64,000 nt of DNA from Chondrus crispus (Eukaryota; Rhodophyta; Florideophyceae; Gigartinales; Gigartinaceae): positions 1 to 64,000 of the forward strand of contig NW_005179056.1 in the NCBI RefSeq assembly GCF_000350225.1, written 5' to 3'. Below are positions 56,302 to 64,000 of the stretch, piece by piece. Every line of letters starts with the position of its first letter. The stretch's first letter is position 1. A program made the position numbers and the translations under genes. Under the pieces are notes generated by a model that was not told the DNA's origin, did not search any database, and saw only the letters and a list, made by a program, of their open reading frames with translations.

Positions 56302-57405
56302 ATGGCGTCTGACAGTCTGCTTTGGGTAGACAAGTACCGCCCATCGTCATTTGATGAGCTATCTTTCCACGAGGATCTCACAAAACGACTTCGAAACCTC
56401 TGCTCGTCTAACGATATCCCACACCTCTTATTTTATGGACCCTCAGGAGCTGGGAAGCGGACGAGAGCGGGGTGTGTTCTAAAAGCCCTTTTCGGACCGA
56501 GGGCAGACAAGAAAAAAGTCGTTCATCGCGTTTTCAAGGTTGGTGAGTCATCCAAGCAAGTCGAAGTTACAACAGTTGCGTCATCCCATCATGTTGAGTT
56601 TAATCCGTCGGAGTCTGGAAATAACGACAGATTAGTGGTTCAAGAGCTAATCAAGGATATGGCATCGTTTGCACCAATAGACATGACATCCTCGAATGTA
56701 TCCATCAAGAAGTCTCTTAAGGTAATCGTGCTTCATGAAGTCGATCAAATGAGTAGGTTGGCACAACAGGCCTTACGTAGGACCATGGAGAAGTATTCTA
56801 GAACATGCCGTATCATTATGATCGCCGAAAGTGTGACAAGGGTGTTGGAGCCCTTGCGCTCTCGATGCTTAGGAATCAGGGTTGGACTTCCTACAGAAGG
56901 CCATATCCAGTCTGTCCTTAGCGGAATTGCTAAAAGGGAGGGTGTTTCTCTTCCAGAACCACTCAGTAAGAGACTTGCCCAGCAATCATCTCGAAATCTC
57001 CGTCGCGCCATTCTGCAATTTGAAGCAACTCGTGTTTCTGTCGGTGGTCTAGATTTACCTCCAGGGGCACCTATCATGCGCGGAGACTGGGAATATGCAT
57101 GCAATGATGCCGCCATCCTCATGACACGATCTCAATCTGCTCAACAGCTTGTGCATGTTCGGAAACGCCTGCAAGAGCTCCTCGCCCACGCCATCCCGCC
57201 TGATGTTATCTTGCGGCGATTAGTGGAAAACATTCTCAATATCGCGGACGATGAAATTTGCCCGGAAATATGCCAGCTGTCTGCGAAGTTCGACCGCAAC
57301 CTAACCAATGGTACGAAGCCCATATTTCACCTTGAAGCCTTTGCCGCAAGATTCATGCAGGTTTACGCTCAGTTCCTCAGATCCCAAGCAGTAATGTTAG
57401 ATTGA
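56302..57405 (+). CDS. RFC3: Replication factor C subunit 3 (clamp-loader AAA+ subunit)
   Basis: 367 residues from ATG 56302 (MASDSLLWVDKYRP, the usual RFC start); the frame is open further upstream but that part is not conserved. One of the five RFC subunits that load PCNA onto primer ends in the nucleus. Motifs: RFC box II WVDKYRPSSFDEL, Walker A GPSGAGKR (46-53), Walker B region VIVLHEVDQM (141-150), the ALRRTMEKYS helix, and sensor-type LRSRC (185-189). The Walker B reads HEVD rather than DEAD-like, as in human RFC3 and yeast Rfc5 orthologues with LTEVD/LNEAN, which picks this subunit over RFC2/4. Length is near the human protein (356). Single exon; convergent with the kinase gene 216 bp away. 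Confidence 0.93.
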   Translation: MASDSLLWVDKYRPSSFDELSFHEDLTKRLRNLCSSNDIPHLLFYGPSGAGKRTRAGCVLKALFGPRADKKKVVHRVFKVGESSKQVEVTTVASSHHVEFNPSESGNNDRLVVQELIKDMASFAPIDMTSSNVSIKKSLKVIVLHEVDQMSRLAQQALRRTMEKYSRTCRIIMIAESVTRVLEPLRSRCLGIRVGLPTEGHIQSVLSGIAKREGVSLPEPLSKRLAQQSSRNLRRAILQFEATRVSVGGLDLPPGAPIMRGDWEYACNDAAILMTRSQSAQQLVHVRKRLQELLAHAIPPDVILRRLVENILNIADDEICPEICQLSAKFDRNLTNGTKPIFHLEAFAARFMQVYAQFLRSQAVMLD

Positions 57406-57621
57406 TGAAAGTAACACACATACAGGAGTACCTTCCTTGTTGGAACTGTTTTCATGCAGTGTGTGCTTACGCACAGTTTGTGTTCAGCAGAGGTCAGTAG
57501 ACCCGTTCGATTGGCAAGGATGCCTCAACTCCCTTCAAGCTGAGGTGGCTGTAATGTGTCGAATGCCAGCCTTTGGAAGCACGCGAAATCTTACAAAGCT
57601 ACAGCAGCGGGCGCTTCAGTG

Positions 57622-58626
57622 CTACTTTGCCGTTCCGGAACAAGACCCCAGAATTCCACCTCTTGCCTCATGTAGTGTCTTGAGAAGTTCTGGTTTAGCG
57701 AGAGCCTTGCCGCTCGTCCAGGGATGTAGCATAGCCTGCGTGAGATTAATTCGACAGTTAGGGTCCCTTCTCAAGAGGCCCTCAACAAGGTCACATGCCG
57801 CAGCAGAAACTGTGGCAGGTACATCGAATTCACATCTGTTGACTTTCGCTAAGATGAGATCCACAGAAGAATCATGAAATGGCTGGGCCCCAACCAACAT
57901 GCAATAGAGAATCACCCCACACGAGAAAGCGTCCGCCTTACTGCCGTCGTATCCCCCCTTCCTCTCATTATTCCAAACTTCAGGTGCACAGTAGTGAGGA
58001 CTTCCGCAGTTGGTTCGCAGTAGAGGATGAACATCATAATGCTTGTCAATGACGGCAGCAAATCCGAAGTCCGCAACTTCCAGTGTTCGGTATTCGTCAG
58101 TAAGCAAAATGTTTTCTGGCTTTAAGTCGCGGTGGTAGACTCCTCGGGAATGGCAGTACGTAACCGCATCTGCAAGCTGACTGAAATAGGATCGTGCCCT
58201 CCACTCCGGGAGGGGTCCGCAGTTAGCGACGAAGCTAAATAAGTCACCATTAGCAGCAAGATCCATTATGATGAAGATATGCTCTTCTCCGACGCAAACA
58301 TCGTGAAACCTGATGATATTTGGATGGTCCATTGCCATCAGAATAGACTGCAGAGTTTTAGAAAAGTTCATGTTAGCGCGAGAGGATTTCATTGATTCAT
58401 GCCACTATGATAGCTCCTTTCAAATTGTAGTTCGCAACTTGAGCCTTACCATTTCTCTGCGAATGTCCATGCCGAAGTGTCGTGAGGCGATGAACTCGCG
58501 ACGAACAATTTTGACAGCGTAGCACTTCTCCGTGCGCAGGTGTCTGGCACGTCTAACTTCTCCGTAATTCCCTTGTCCAAGCAAGTCTTGAATCTCGTAG
58601 TTTCCCACTACCTTCGGTAATCTCAT
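57622..58626 (-). CDS. Serine/threonine protein kinase, CAMK/SNF1-like, two exons
   Basis: Proposed model on the minus strand: exon 1 58626-58450, intron 58449-58348 (GTAAGG...CTGCAG, 102 bp, phase 0), exon 2 58347-57622; 300 residues. Start chosen at the only in-frame ATG ahead of the kinase domain (MRLPKVVGNYEIQDLLG). All catalytic elements are present: Gly-rich loop GQGNYGEV (18-25), Lys39 in AVKI, Glu58 of helix C, HRDLKPEN (131-138), DFG (152-154), APE (180-182), and GSPHYCAPEV in the activation segment. The splice restores REMSILMAMDHPNI, a typical helix C-beta4 run. The protein is essentially only a kinase domain, with no C-terminal regulatory region visible. Family call CAMK/SNF1-like from motif wording; substrate unknown. 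Confidence 0.9.
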
Positions 58627-58739
58627 TCTATTCTCACTATATACTTTTTCTCCTTGCCTTTCGTGAACTTTAATTGAGGGACCGCAGAGGTTAAGGCTTC
58701 CTGGTCTAAGACAAGCCCTCACTCTGGTGCCCAAAACAT

Positions 58740-59127
58740 TTCATGCTTATGGCCGCTTTATTAATATATCCGTGAACTTGAATATGATTTCCCCCAGGAG
58801 ATCTTGAAGAGTTCTCGAACTTCCACCGCAGACTATCAATACACAACTCAGATTTTCATCCCAGTAGACGAGCTCGGCGCCATGAACAAGCGGTGAAAAT
58901 AATCGACACTATGATTAATGATTCTGCAGCTGATTTTGGATTGCCATACACTGTCACTCGTTGATTCGTGTCAGCCTACTGAACAAACACTTGAAATGAG
59001 TAATCTTGTTCATGACATCACTCGGAACTACAAAACGTGAGAACGCTGAAAGTCAATATAGGGTTTACGCAGCTGGATTTCGCTAATTGCAATTTAAGCT
59101 TTTCAGGAATAGAAGCATTTACAAGTC
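58740..59127. other. Upstream region of the kinase gene
   Basis: About 390 bp with no ORF or repeat seen; presumably kinase promoter sequence, bounded on the right by a MITE. Confidence 0.35.
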
Positions 59128-59130
59128 TTA

Positions 59131-59549
59131 GAGCAAGTCTAGCAGTTGGGTAAAATATACACCACATTTGAAAATATGGACCACGATTTAGAAACTATCA
59201 CTGGCATCCCCAGCAGTTTCGGTGAAACCTACTGTAACAGTATCTCGTACTCGGGGTACAGCTTGGAGAGTGTCCAGAATCCATGGTGAGGAGTGGGACA
59301 ATTGGGCGGGAAGTAGAGCTGTGAATACACCTGACACTTCATTGGATGAATCAATCTAGTTTTAAAATAAAATTGGGGACTTGTTGGTGTATTTCAATGT
59401 GTATTTGTGTCGGTGGATAACAGAAATTATACACCAAAATGTGTGGTATACACCAAATACATTAAGACATACTGCACTGCTAGACTTGCCATTGCCCCAT
59501 GGCTAAAATTTAGCCAAATATTGAGATTTACACCATGCTTGACTTGCTC
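59131..59549. mobile_element. MITE, probably PIF/Harbinger type (TTA target)
   Basis: 419-bp non-coding element. The left end GAGCAAGTCTAGCA and the right end, read inward on the other strand, GAGCAAGTCAAGCA match at 13 of 14 positions. TTA flanks both sides (59128-59130, 59550-59552), the 3-bp target duplication typical of PIF/Harbinger. A further inverted copy of the CAAGTCTAGCAGT motif lies inside near 59485. The interior is A/T-rich with repeated TACACC motifs. The superfamily is inferred from target length only. Confidence 0.65.
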
Positions 59550-59552
59550 TTA

Positions 59553-59786
59553 CACGTTGCGGAAACTCTGTTGCTGCATGTGACAATTGATTCTGAAATG
59601 TGGTCAAATAGTGAAATCGTTTATTTTTTCAGAACTCAGCTCCCACACAGAAGGCACACGTGGGTATGATTTGGCGCGAATGGAACACACTGCAACGCCT
59701 ACTGCACCACGTCTAACTACACCCGGTAACAGGATTTAGTCTGTCGGAAAAATTAGTGGAGAAAATTGCATAGTACGAAATTAGAA
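59553..59786. other. Short stretch between MITE and copia element
   Basis: About 230 bp, nothing recognised. Confidence 0.3.
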
Positions 59787-59789
59787 TGG

Positions 59790-60111
59790 CCTACTATGGT
59801 AGGCGGGAGTGCACAAGGATGTTAGTAGCACTGCTGGAATGCGGTCGCGCGTAGCGGCGGAGGATAACAGGGGAAGAGGAAGGCGAACGTTGGGGATTTC
59901 GCCGACGGGGAAAGATCGTCACGAGATGGTCCTCGAGAGGATTGGCCGGCGAGAGGAGAATGGGTAGCGGATACCCCCGGGGAATCAGATGGACCCCGGA
60001 CTTGAGCCCTCTATTTATTCGCCGCCGCACCAGCGGCGACCACAGTACAGCCACATTAAATTTAGATGTTTTTCGGGGCTACCCGCCGTCGGCAGACTGT
60101 CCCCTCCAACA
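59790..60111 (-). repeat. 3' LTR of the copia element
   Basis: About 320 bp. It begins TGTTGGAGGGG on the minus strand directly after a purine-rich GGGGGTG, the usual junction of copia elements. The far end is placed near 59790-59797 (CCTACCA or GGCCA) and is approximate, since no second LTR is available for comparison. Confidence 0.6.
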
Positions 60112-60479
60112 CACCCCCTGTTGGCCCGAGAAACAACTGTGATTTTTGCTGCCGCCACGCTGACTTCCGCCGCGCCGACGGCGGCGGGCGTACGTAATGT
60201 CGATGCCGGCGACTTTCGCATCTAACTGCGAGCTCAGCGCGGGGTTTCGTATATCCCATCGGTGCTGAAACTTCCTTCTATGCCTTCACATCCCGCTCTA
60301 TCCAAATTATCCACCTCATTGCCCATTTTCCCCAACCCCTCTCTTATATCCCTCATCTATTTCGATCCCTCGCTTGACAACCCTTCAGCGTGCGCGAGCA
60401 TCATTGCAGACCCCCGTGTCGCCCTTGAACCTACAGAGCGCCGGAAGGCCCGGGATCGGGCGGCACATTCGGGTCAGCG

Positions 60480-61715
60480 ATGAAGCTCGTCGTTCGCATG
60501 CCGGGTTCGCGGAGGAGATCCGAAGCCGATGCTGTCACGTTCATGACCACAAAGTGGAAGTCGACGGAGGTTCGCGTGCGCTACGGATTGGAGGAGTCGC
60601 ACATGAGCGTGCAGATGTTCGAGTTGGCTCTGTCGGTGAGTCCGAGCAGGATTTCAGATCTTGTCCAGTGGCTGCGTGCTCACGTAGACCATGAGTTCGC
60701 TGTCGGTTTGCTGGGACGTTGGGGATTGCTTGCCAGTGGGAAGACGGAGCACGGAGACCGGAGGTGGGATGTTAAGAGGCTTGTCTGGAGTTCGGGAAAC
60801 CGGGAAGGATTCCAACGCAATAAGTTCTATGCCTCGCATAGAACTTCAGGGGGGAGGAGGACGTTCTGGCAGATGGATTTTTGGACGTTGGAGGCTCAAG
60901 ACGTTTTCTTGGGAGGAGAACTGGGCAGCCCGATATGCAGCGACATCGAGGAAGCCCCATCTGGATCGCATTCTCCGTCTTTCTCGTTGGTGTTTAGCAA
61001 GGAGAAAAGGCTCGAGTACATGTTATGGCTTGACACTTTCTGTAGAGAGAATCCAGATGCGTTTGTTTGCCTTGGTGGTCCCGGGATGCGGACTTTTTCT
61101 ACAGCAACCATACAGTATCGAATGTCGGGGGTTCCAGTCTTCTGCCATTCGAGGAGCGGAGAATGCGTCAGGGCTTCGATCGCCAATGCCCTTCACGCCG
61201 CAGGCCACGACGATTCAGCTGAAGCAGTGTTGCTGAGAGGCAAGATTGTGGTGCGTAGTCTCGGAGAAGCACAGAAGTGCCTTGAAAGGAACCTGGGGAG
61301 ATTCAGACTTTGTAAGGTTCAACATTCGATGCTGAAAAGCACTGATAAATGGTTGGAAGAGAGCAGAGAAGGAATCTTCCTTGTTCGGCTGAAAGGTTCG
61401 GATAGTGGAGGTGCGGGGATTGATCATGTTGTGGCAGTAGACGCCAACCGGTCTATTGTCCTAGACTGCGTAGAGAAGCTCGTCTTGAGGCTTCAACCTG
61501 GAGTTCTGGCTGCCTGCGTTGGAGACCGGAACCATTTCGACGAAGTTGCCGAGGTAAGGAGATTGGAAGTCCAGAAATCCGGCAAAGGGAAAAACAACCG
61601 CCGCAAGTCCAGACCGAAGCGTCGCGAAGAGAAGAAAAGGGAAGTGGAACGTGTTGTACGAAAGGCTGTATGTAGAAGGAAGAAGAGGGCTATTGAGTGT
61701 GAAGACGAAGAATAA
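60480..61715 (+). CDS. Papain-fold-like cysteine peptidase, antisense ORF inside the copia element
   Basis: 411 codons from ATG 60480, one open frame. Residues 1-215 hold no recognised domain. Residues about 220-360 look like a papain-superfamily core: a Cys at a helix start (SGECVRASIANAL, Cys229), a later His in a beta strand (GIDHVVAVDA, His316) and an Asp on the next strand (RSIVLD, Asp329), giving the order Cys-His-Asp. The order excludes Ulp1-type enzymes, where His comes first; OTU-like or another papain-fold family is possible. The last 40 residues are highly basic (370-406) with nuclear-signal-like runs, ending acidic. The stop is 11 bp from the pol stop on the other strand. A pyrimidine-rich stretch at 60290-60370 could be its own promoter. 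Assignment rests on a weak motif and needs profile evidence. Confidence 0.55.
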   Translation: MKLVVRMPGSRRRSEADAVTFMTTKWKSTEVRVRYGLEESHMSVQMFELALSVSPSRISDLVQWLRAHVDHEFAVGLLGRWGLLASGKTEHGDRRWDVKRLVWSSGNREGFQRNKFYASHRTSGGRRTFWQMDFWTLEAQDVFLGGELGSPICSDIEEAPSGSHSPSFSLVFSKEKRLEYMLWLDTFCRENPDAFVCLGGPGMRTFSTATIQYRMSGVPVFCHSRSGECVRASIANALHAAGHDDSAEAVLLRGKIVVRSLGEAQKCLERNLGRFRLCKVQHSMLKSTDKWLEESREGIFLVRLKGSDSGGAGIDHVVAVDANRSIVLDCVEKLVLRLQPGVLAACVGDRNHFDEVAEVRRLEVQKSGKGKNNRRKSRPKRREEKKREVERVVRKAVCRRKKRAIECEDEE

Positions 61716-61726
61716 ATATCCAATTC

Positions 61727-64000
61727 TCACGTAGATGGATTGTCCTTCGACATACGTCGGGCATTGCGTAACAGCTCTTCGTGTACAACTCCACCCTTCA
61801 TCAACGTGTTCAAGAGGCGAAACATGACGACGTTTCGCTTAGTTAATGCGTCTGCTGGATTCTGCTGTCCACCAATCCACTGCATGACGGCGATTTCTTC
61901 ATTTTCAAATGAGTCTCTCAACCTTGCCACCGTTGGACGAAGGCGATAATCGGCACCTTCGTGTAATGTGGTGATGGTTGAGTAGAGCCCTCGCGAATCC
62001 ACTGTTAAGACAAATGGCAGGCATTTTGTAGCACCATTGAGGATGCTTATGCTCTGAGCCATGAGTGATCCTCGATCTGCCGAAGATGCTGCAGCCAGGA
62101 TCTCTGCGCCCATTGATGAAAACGCGACACGCTTTTGCTTGCAGCTGAGCCAGTCTAGAGTATGAAATACATTCGCACCCCCTGCGGGCAGGAAAATCCC
62201 TGAGATGTATCCTGTCTGCCCATATGACGATGTCCCTTGACTGGCATCAGAGAAGGCCAAATAGCAAGGTTGTTCGAGAGATTTGGGGCTTTTGAAGGTC
62301 AGAGTTGGCGCAAGTGTTTTCAGTTCGGAAAGTAGCTGGTTGGCGACGATCAGGTTGGAAACTTTGAGACGTCCGACGGCCTGTTGAAGATAGCTTGCTG
62401 CGAAGGCAGCTTGGGGAAGGATTCCATGACCTAGGAAGTTTAAGCTACCAGCTAAACCTTGATAAGCGGTAAGCTCTTCGAGAGTGGCTCTGTGTGAGCT
62501 CTGCCGCCTGCGTTCCCTTGTAAATGGCAGAGGATTGATACTGTCAACATATTCCTGCATGCCAAGGACGAGCGACCCATCTCCACATTTGTGAATGTGA
62601 AGCCTGTTGAAGACCAAGTCTTTGTTCATCACGAAACTCCCGACGACAAATCGTTGAGAGATCGAGTCATGAAACTGCTGAATATGGCGTGCACAGCCGG
62701 CGATAAGGAAGTCATCGACGACTTTGGCCACCAATACCTCGATAGTTCCTCTGTTGGAGTAACGGACAAATAGCTGCAGGAGACCAGGTATTGGGAGGAA
62801 CCCATTACTGGAGAGCCAGTCCTCGGCAACTAGTTGCCATAATCGTCCAGACTCCACTATGCCGTAAGCGGGCTTGAGAAGTTTCCATAGCATTTGTGGA
62901 GATGATGCCCAGCCTGAAGGTGGACGAACGTATATATCGCGAGGGAGATTTCCTGCCTGGAGGTAAGCACCCTTTATGTCGATGGAGGCGACCGATAGGG
63001 ACAGAATGGTTGCCAAGGAGAGAAGCAGGCGGATGATCGGAAATTGGGCTGTTGCGGAGTCTTTTCGCACAGAGTCTTTCTCTCTGTCCCGGTTTCCATG
63101 AGGAACCAAGCGGCATTTCAGACGGAGCCGTCCTTCCTCTGCATGGTTCTTGATCTGGAAGAAGTGATGCGAGGTGATCACGTTTGCACCTTTTGGAATT
63201 TCTCTAAAATGTAACTCCTTGTACGCTCCTGCGTCATGGTAGTTACTCTTTTCGTCAGCAATAGCTTTGTCTATGATCCACCGAGGCGCGAACTGGAGCT
63301 TGAACTCAGAGACTGGACCGTCTCCGATAACTCGCTTCATGTCATGGAGCACCACTTGCTCCGACGATTGCAAGGAATGAGGAAGTTGAGGTGGAGACAC
63401 TAGCGCAGTATCACCAATGTCTTTTTCCGGTTCTGGCGGTTCATGTGTGCGGGTAATGTTGACTTGAGAGTTTTCCTTGGATGTTAGATATTCTGTACCA
63501 AACAATGCATTGCAGCGCTCTACTGCGTACAGACTGACGTCCTGAAGCGGTTTGTTACTGCGATGGGGCTTTTTAACTGAAGACCCCGTGGCGGAAGGCG
63601 ACTGTGCGACCCAGTTAGACCATTCCTTGTCAATATCCAGATGGTCATTGCCTGCTCCTGGAGCGGGAATGTCCGGAAGCAACTGCGATTGGCAGGACTT
63701 CCGTGTTGTCAATGGAGGGGTGCTATTTGAGGCATTATTCGCAAGTTCTGGATATATTTCCGGTAGATCAGCAGTGATAGGTATTTCACTATCCTCATAA
63801 TCCTCGTCAACCACGGAATATGACCTGGGGAAGATGAAGTCAATGCGGTCGAGCTCTTGAAGAAGAGGGGAGCTCGGGGCCTTCCGTATATCTTCATAGG
63901 CGGCCCGGATGGGCTTTCCGGCATGATCTTGCTTTCTGGAAAGAACTGCGAAGTGAGGATGGCAGTCTCGAATGTACGCGCTTTCCCAGAGACCAAATTT
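61727..64000 (-). CDS. copia pol, reverse transcriptase and RNase H part
   Basis: Open frame from the window edge to the stop at 61727. RT blocks: PRWIIDKAIADEK, LKCRLVPHGNRD, VASIDIKGAYLQ (motif A Asp), KPAYGIVESGRLW, and VVDDFLIAG, which takes the place of the YVDD box. RNase H blocks: AFSDASQG, SSMGAEILAAASSADRG, VDSRGLYSTI and WIGGQQNPADALTK. Gene order and wording are Ty1/copia. Treated as part of a fossil-class element that looks whole in the visible part. Confidence 0.85.
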   Translation of the reverse strand, partial: KFGLWESAYIRDCHPHFAVLSRKQDHAGKPIRAAYEDIRKAPSSPLLQELDRIDFIFPRSYSVVDEDYEDSEIPITADLPEIYPELANNASNSTPPLTTRKSCQSQLLPDIPAPGAGNDHLDIDKEWSNWVAQSPSATGSSVKKPHRSNKPLQDVSLYAVERCNALFGTEYLTSKENSQVNITRTHEPPEPEKDIGDTALVSPPQLPHSLQSSEQVVLHDMKRVIGDGPVSEFKLQFAPRWIIDKAIADEKSNYHDAGAYKELHFREIPKGANVITSHHFFQIKNHAEEGRLRLKCRLVPHGNRDREKDSVRKDSATAQFPIIRLLLSLATILSLSVASIDIKGAYLQAGNLPRDIYVRPPSGWASSPQMLWKLLKPAYGIVESGRLWQLVAEDWLSSNGFLPIPGLLQLFVRYSNRGTIEVLVAKVVDDFLIAGCARHIQQFHDSISQRFVVGSFVMNKDLVFNRLHIHKCGDGSLVLGMQEYVDSINPLPFTRERRRQSSHRATLEELTAYQGLAGSLNFLGHGILPQAAFAASYLQQAVGRLKVSNLIVANQLLSELKTLAPTLTFKSPKSLEQPCYLAFSDASQGTSSYGQTGYISGIFLPAGGANVFHTLDWLSCKQKRVAFSSMGAEILAAASSADRGSLMAQSISILNGATKCLPFVLTVDSRGLYSTITTLHEGADYRLRPTVARLRDSFENEEIAVMQWIGGQQNPADALTKRNVVMFRLLNTLMKGGVVHEELLRNARRMSKDNPST

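Larger units (their letters stand above)
59790..64000 (-). mobile_element. Ty1/copia LTR retrotransposon, 3' part (runs off the window)
   Basis: Read on the minus strand: pol with reverse transcriptase and RNase H (open from the window edge to 61727), then a region containing an ORF on the opposite strand (60480-61715), a polypurine-type run ending GGGGGTG at 60112-60118, and the start of the 3' LTR (TGTTGGAGGGG) at 60111. The LTR runs to about 59790, with a TATA-like AATAAATAG inside. The 5' half (gag, protease, integrase, 5' LTR) lies outside. The visible part looks whole, with no obvious break, suggesting a young insertion. Confidence 0.85.

Noticed and set aside
58627-58734. Longer N-terminus for the kinase
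   Set aside because: The extension begins at a TTG and has no conserved sequence; the ATG at 58626 fits the domain start.
59794-60054. 86-codon minus-strand ORF at the right of the MITE
   Set aside because: It lies inside the copia LTR and has no protein-like features.

Overview
The window looks like nuclear DNA of a eukaryotic alga, most likely a red alga. The host genes have few introns, and the introns found are short (102-424 bp) with GT-AG ends. One host gene is a siroheme sulfite reductase with a plastid-type leader and ferredoxin-type architecture, and one small zinc-finger gene matches a family familiar from plants. Two thirds of the window is packed transposon debris. A repeat-rich florideophyte such as Chondrus would fit, but that assignment is inference; no rRNA or organellar marker is present to test it.

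Layout. 1-28160 is a mobile-element block. It holds at least six copies of one LINE-type retrotransposon family (copies A-F), all on the plus strand and head to tail; most are 5'-truncated at the point where the previous copy's A-rich tail ends. The first copy is cut by a Ty3/gypsy chromovirus (5' LTR at 2645-3580, internal region to about 10460), followed by about 4.3 kb that includes a 436-codon minus-strand ORF. 28160-37056 is a graveyard of nested pieces: a truncated DNA transposase, LTRs of three families that share one primer-binding-site sequence, and a pogo-type transposon split by a solo LTR with a clean 5-bp target duplication. 37059-38629 is a Tc1-type transposon with 210-bp terminal repeats and a dead transposase.

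From about 40.4 kb the host genes begin: a small secreted protein; ferredoxin-type sulfite reductase with a split leader and an unusual C-terminal tail; a piggyBac-derived 1.28-kb element (TTAA/TTAA); RNA polymerase II subunit RPB3; a 77-residue C2H2 zinc-finger protein in three exons, the first only 11 coding nt; two neighbouring genes for hemerythrin-like proteins; RFC3, a clamp-loader subunit; and a two-exon CAMK-like protein kinase. RPB3/zinc finger and RFC3/kinase are convergent pairs. At the right edge, 59.8-64.0 kb is a Ty1/copia element on the minus strand. Between its pol and its 3' LTR it carries an intact 411-codon ORF on the opposite strand that resembles a papain-fold cysteine peptidase. 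This is the most unusual unit in the window.

A second theme is inverted duplication. Near-perfect hairpins with 12-35-bp arms recur in LINE copies, in the transposon graveyard and upstream of RFC3.
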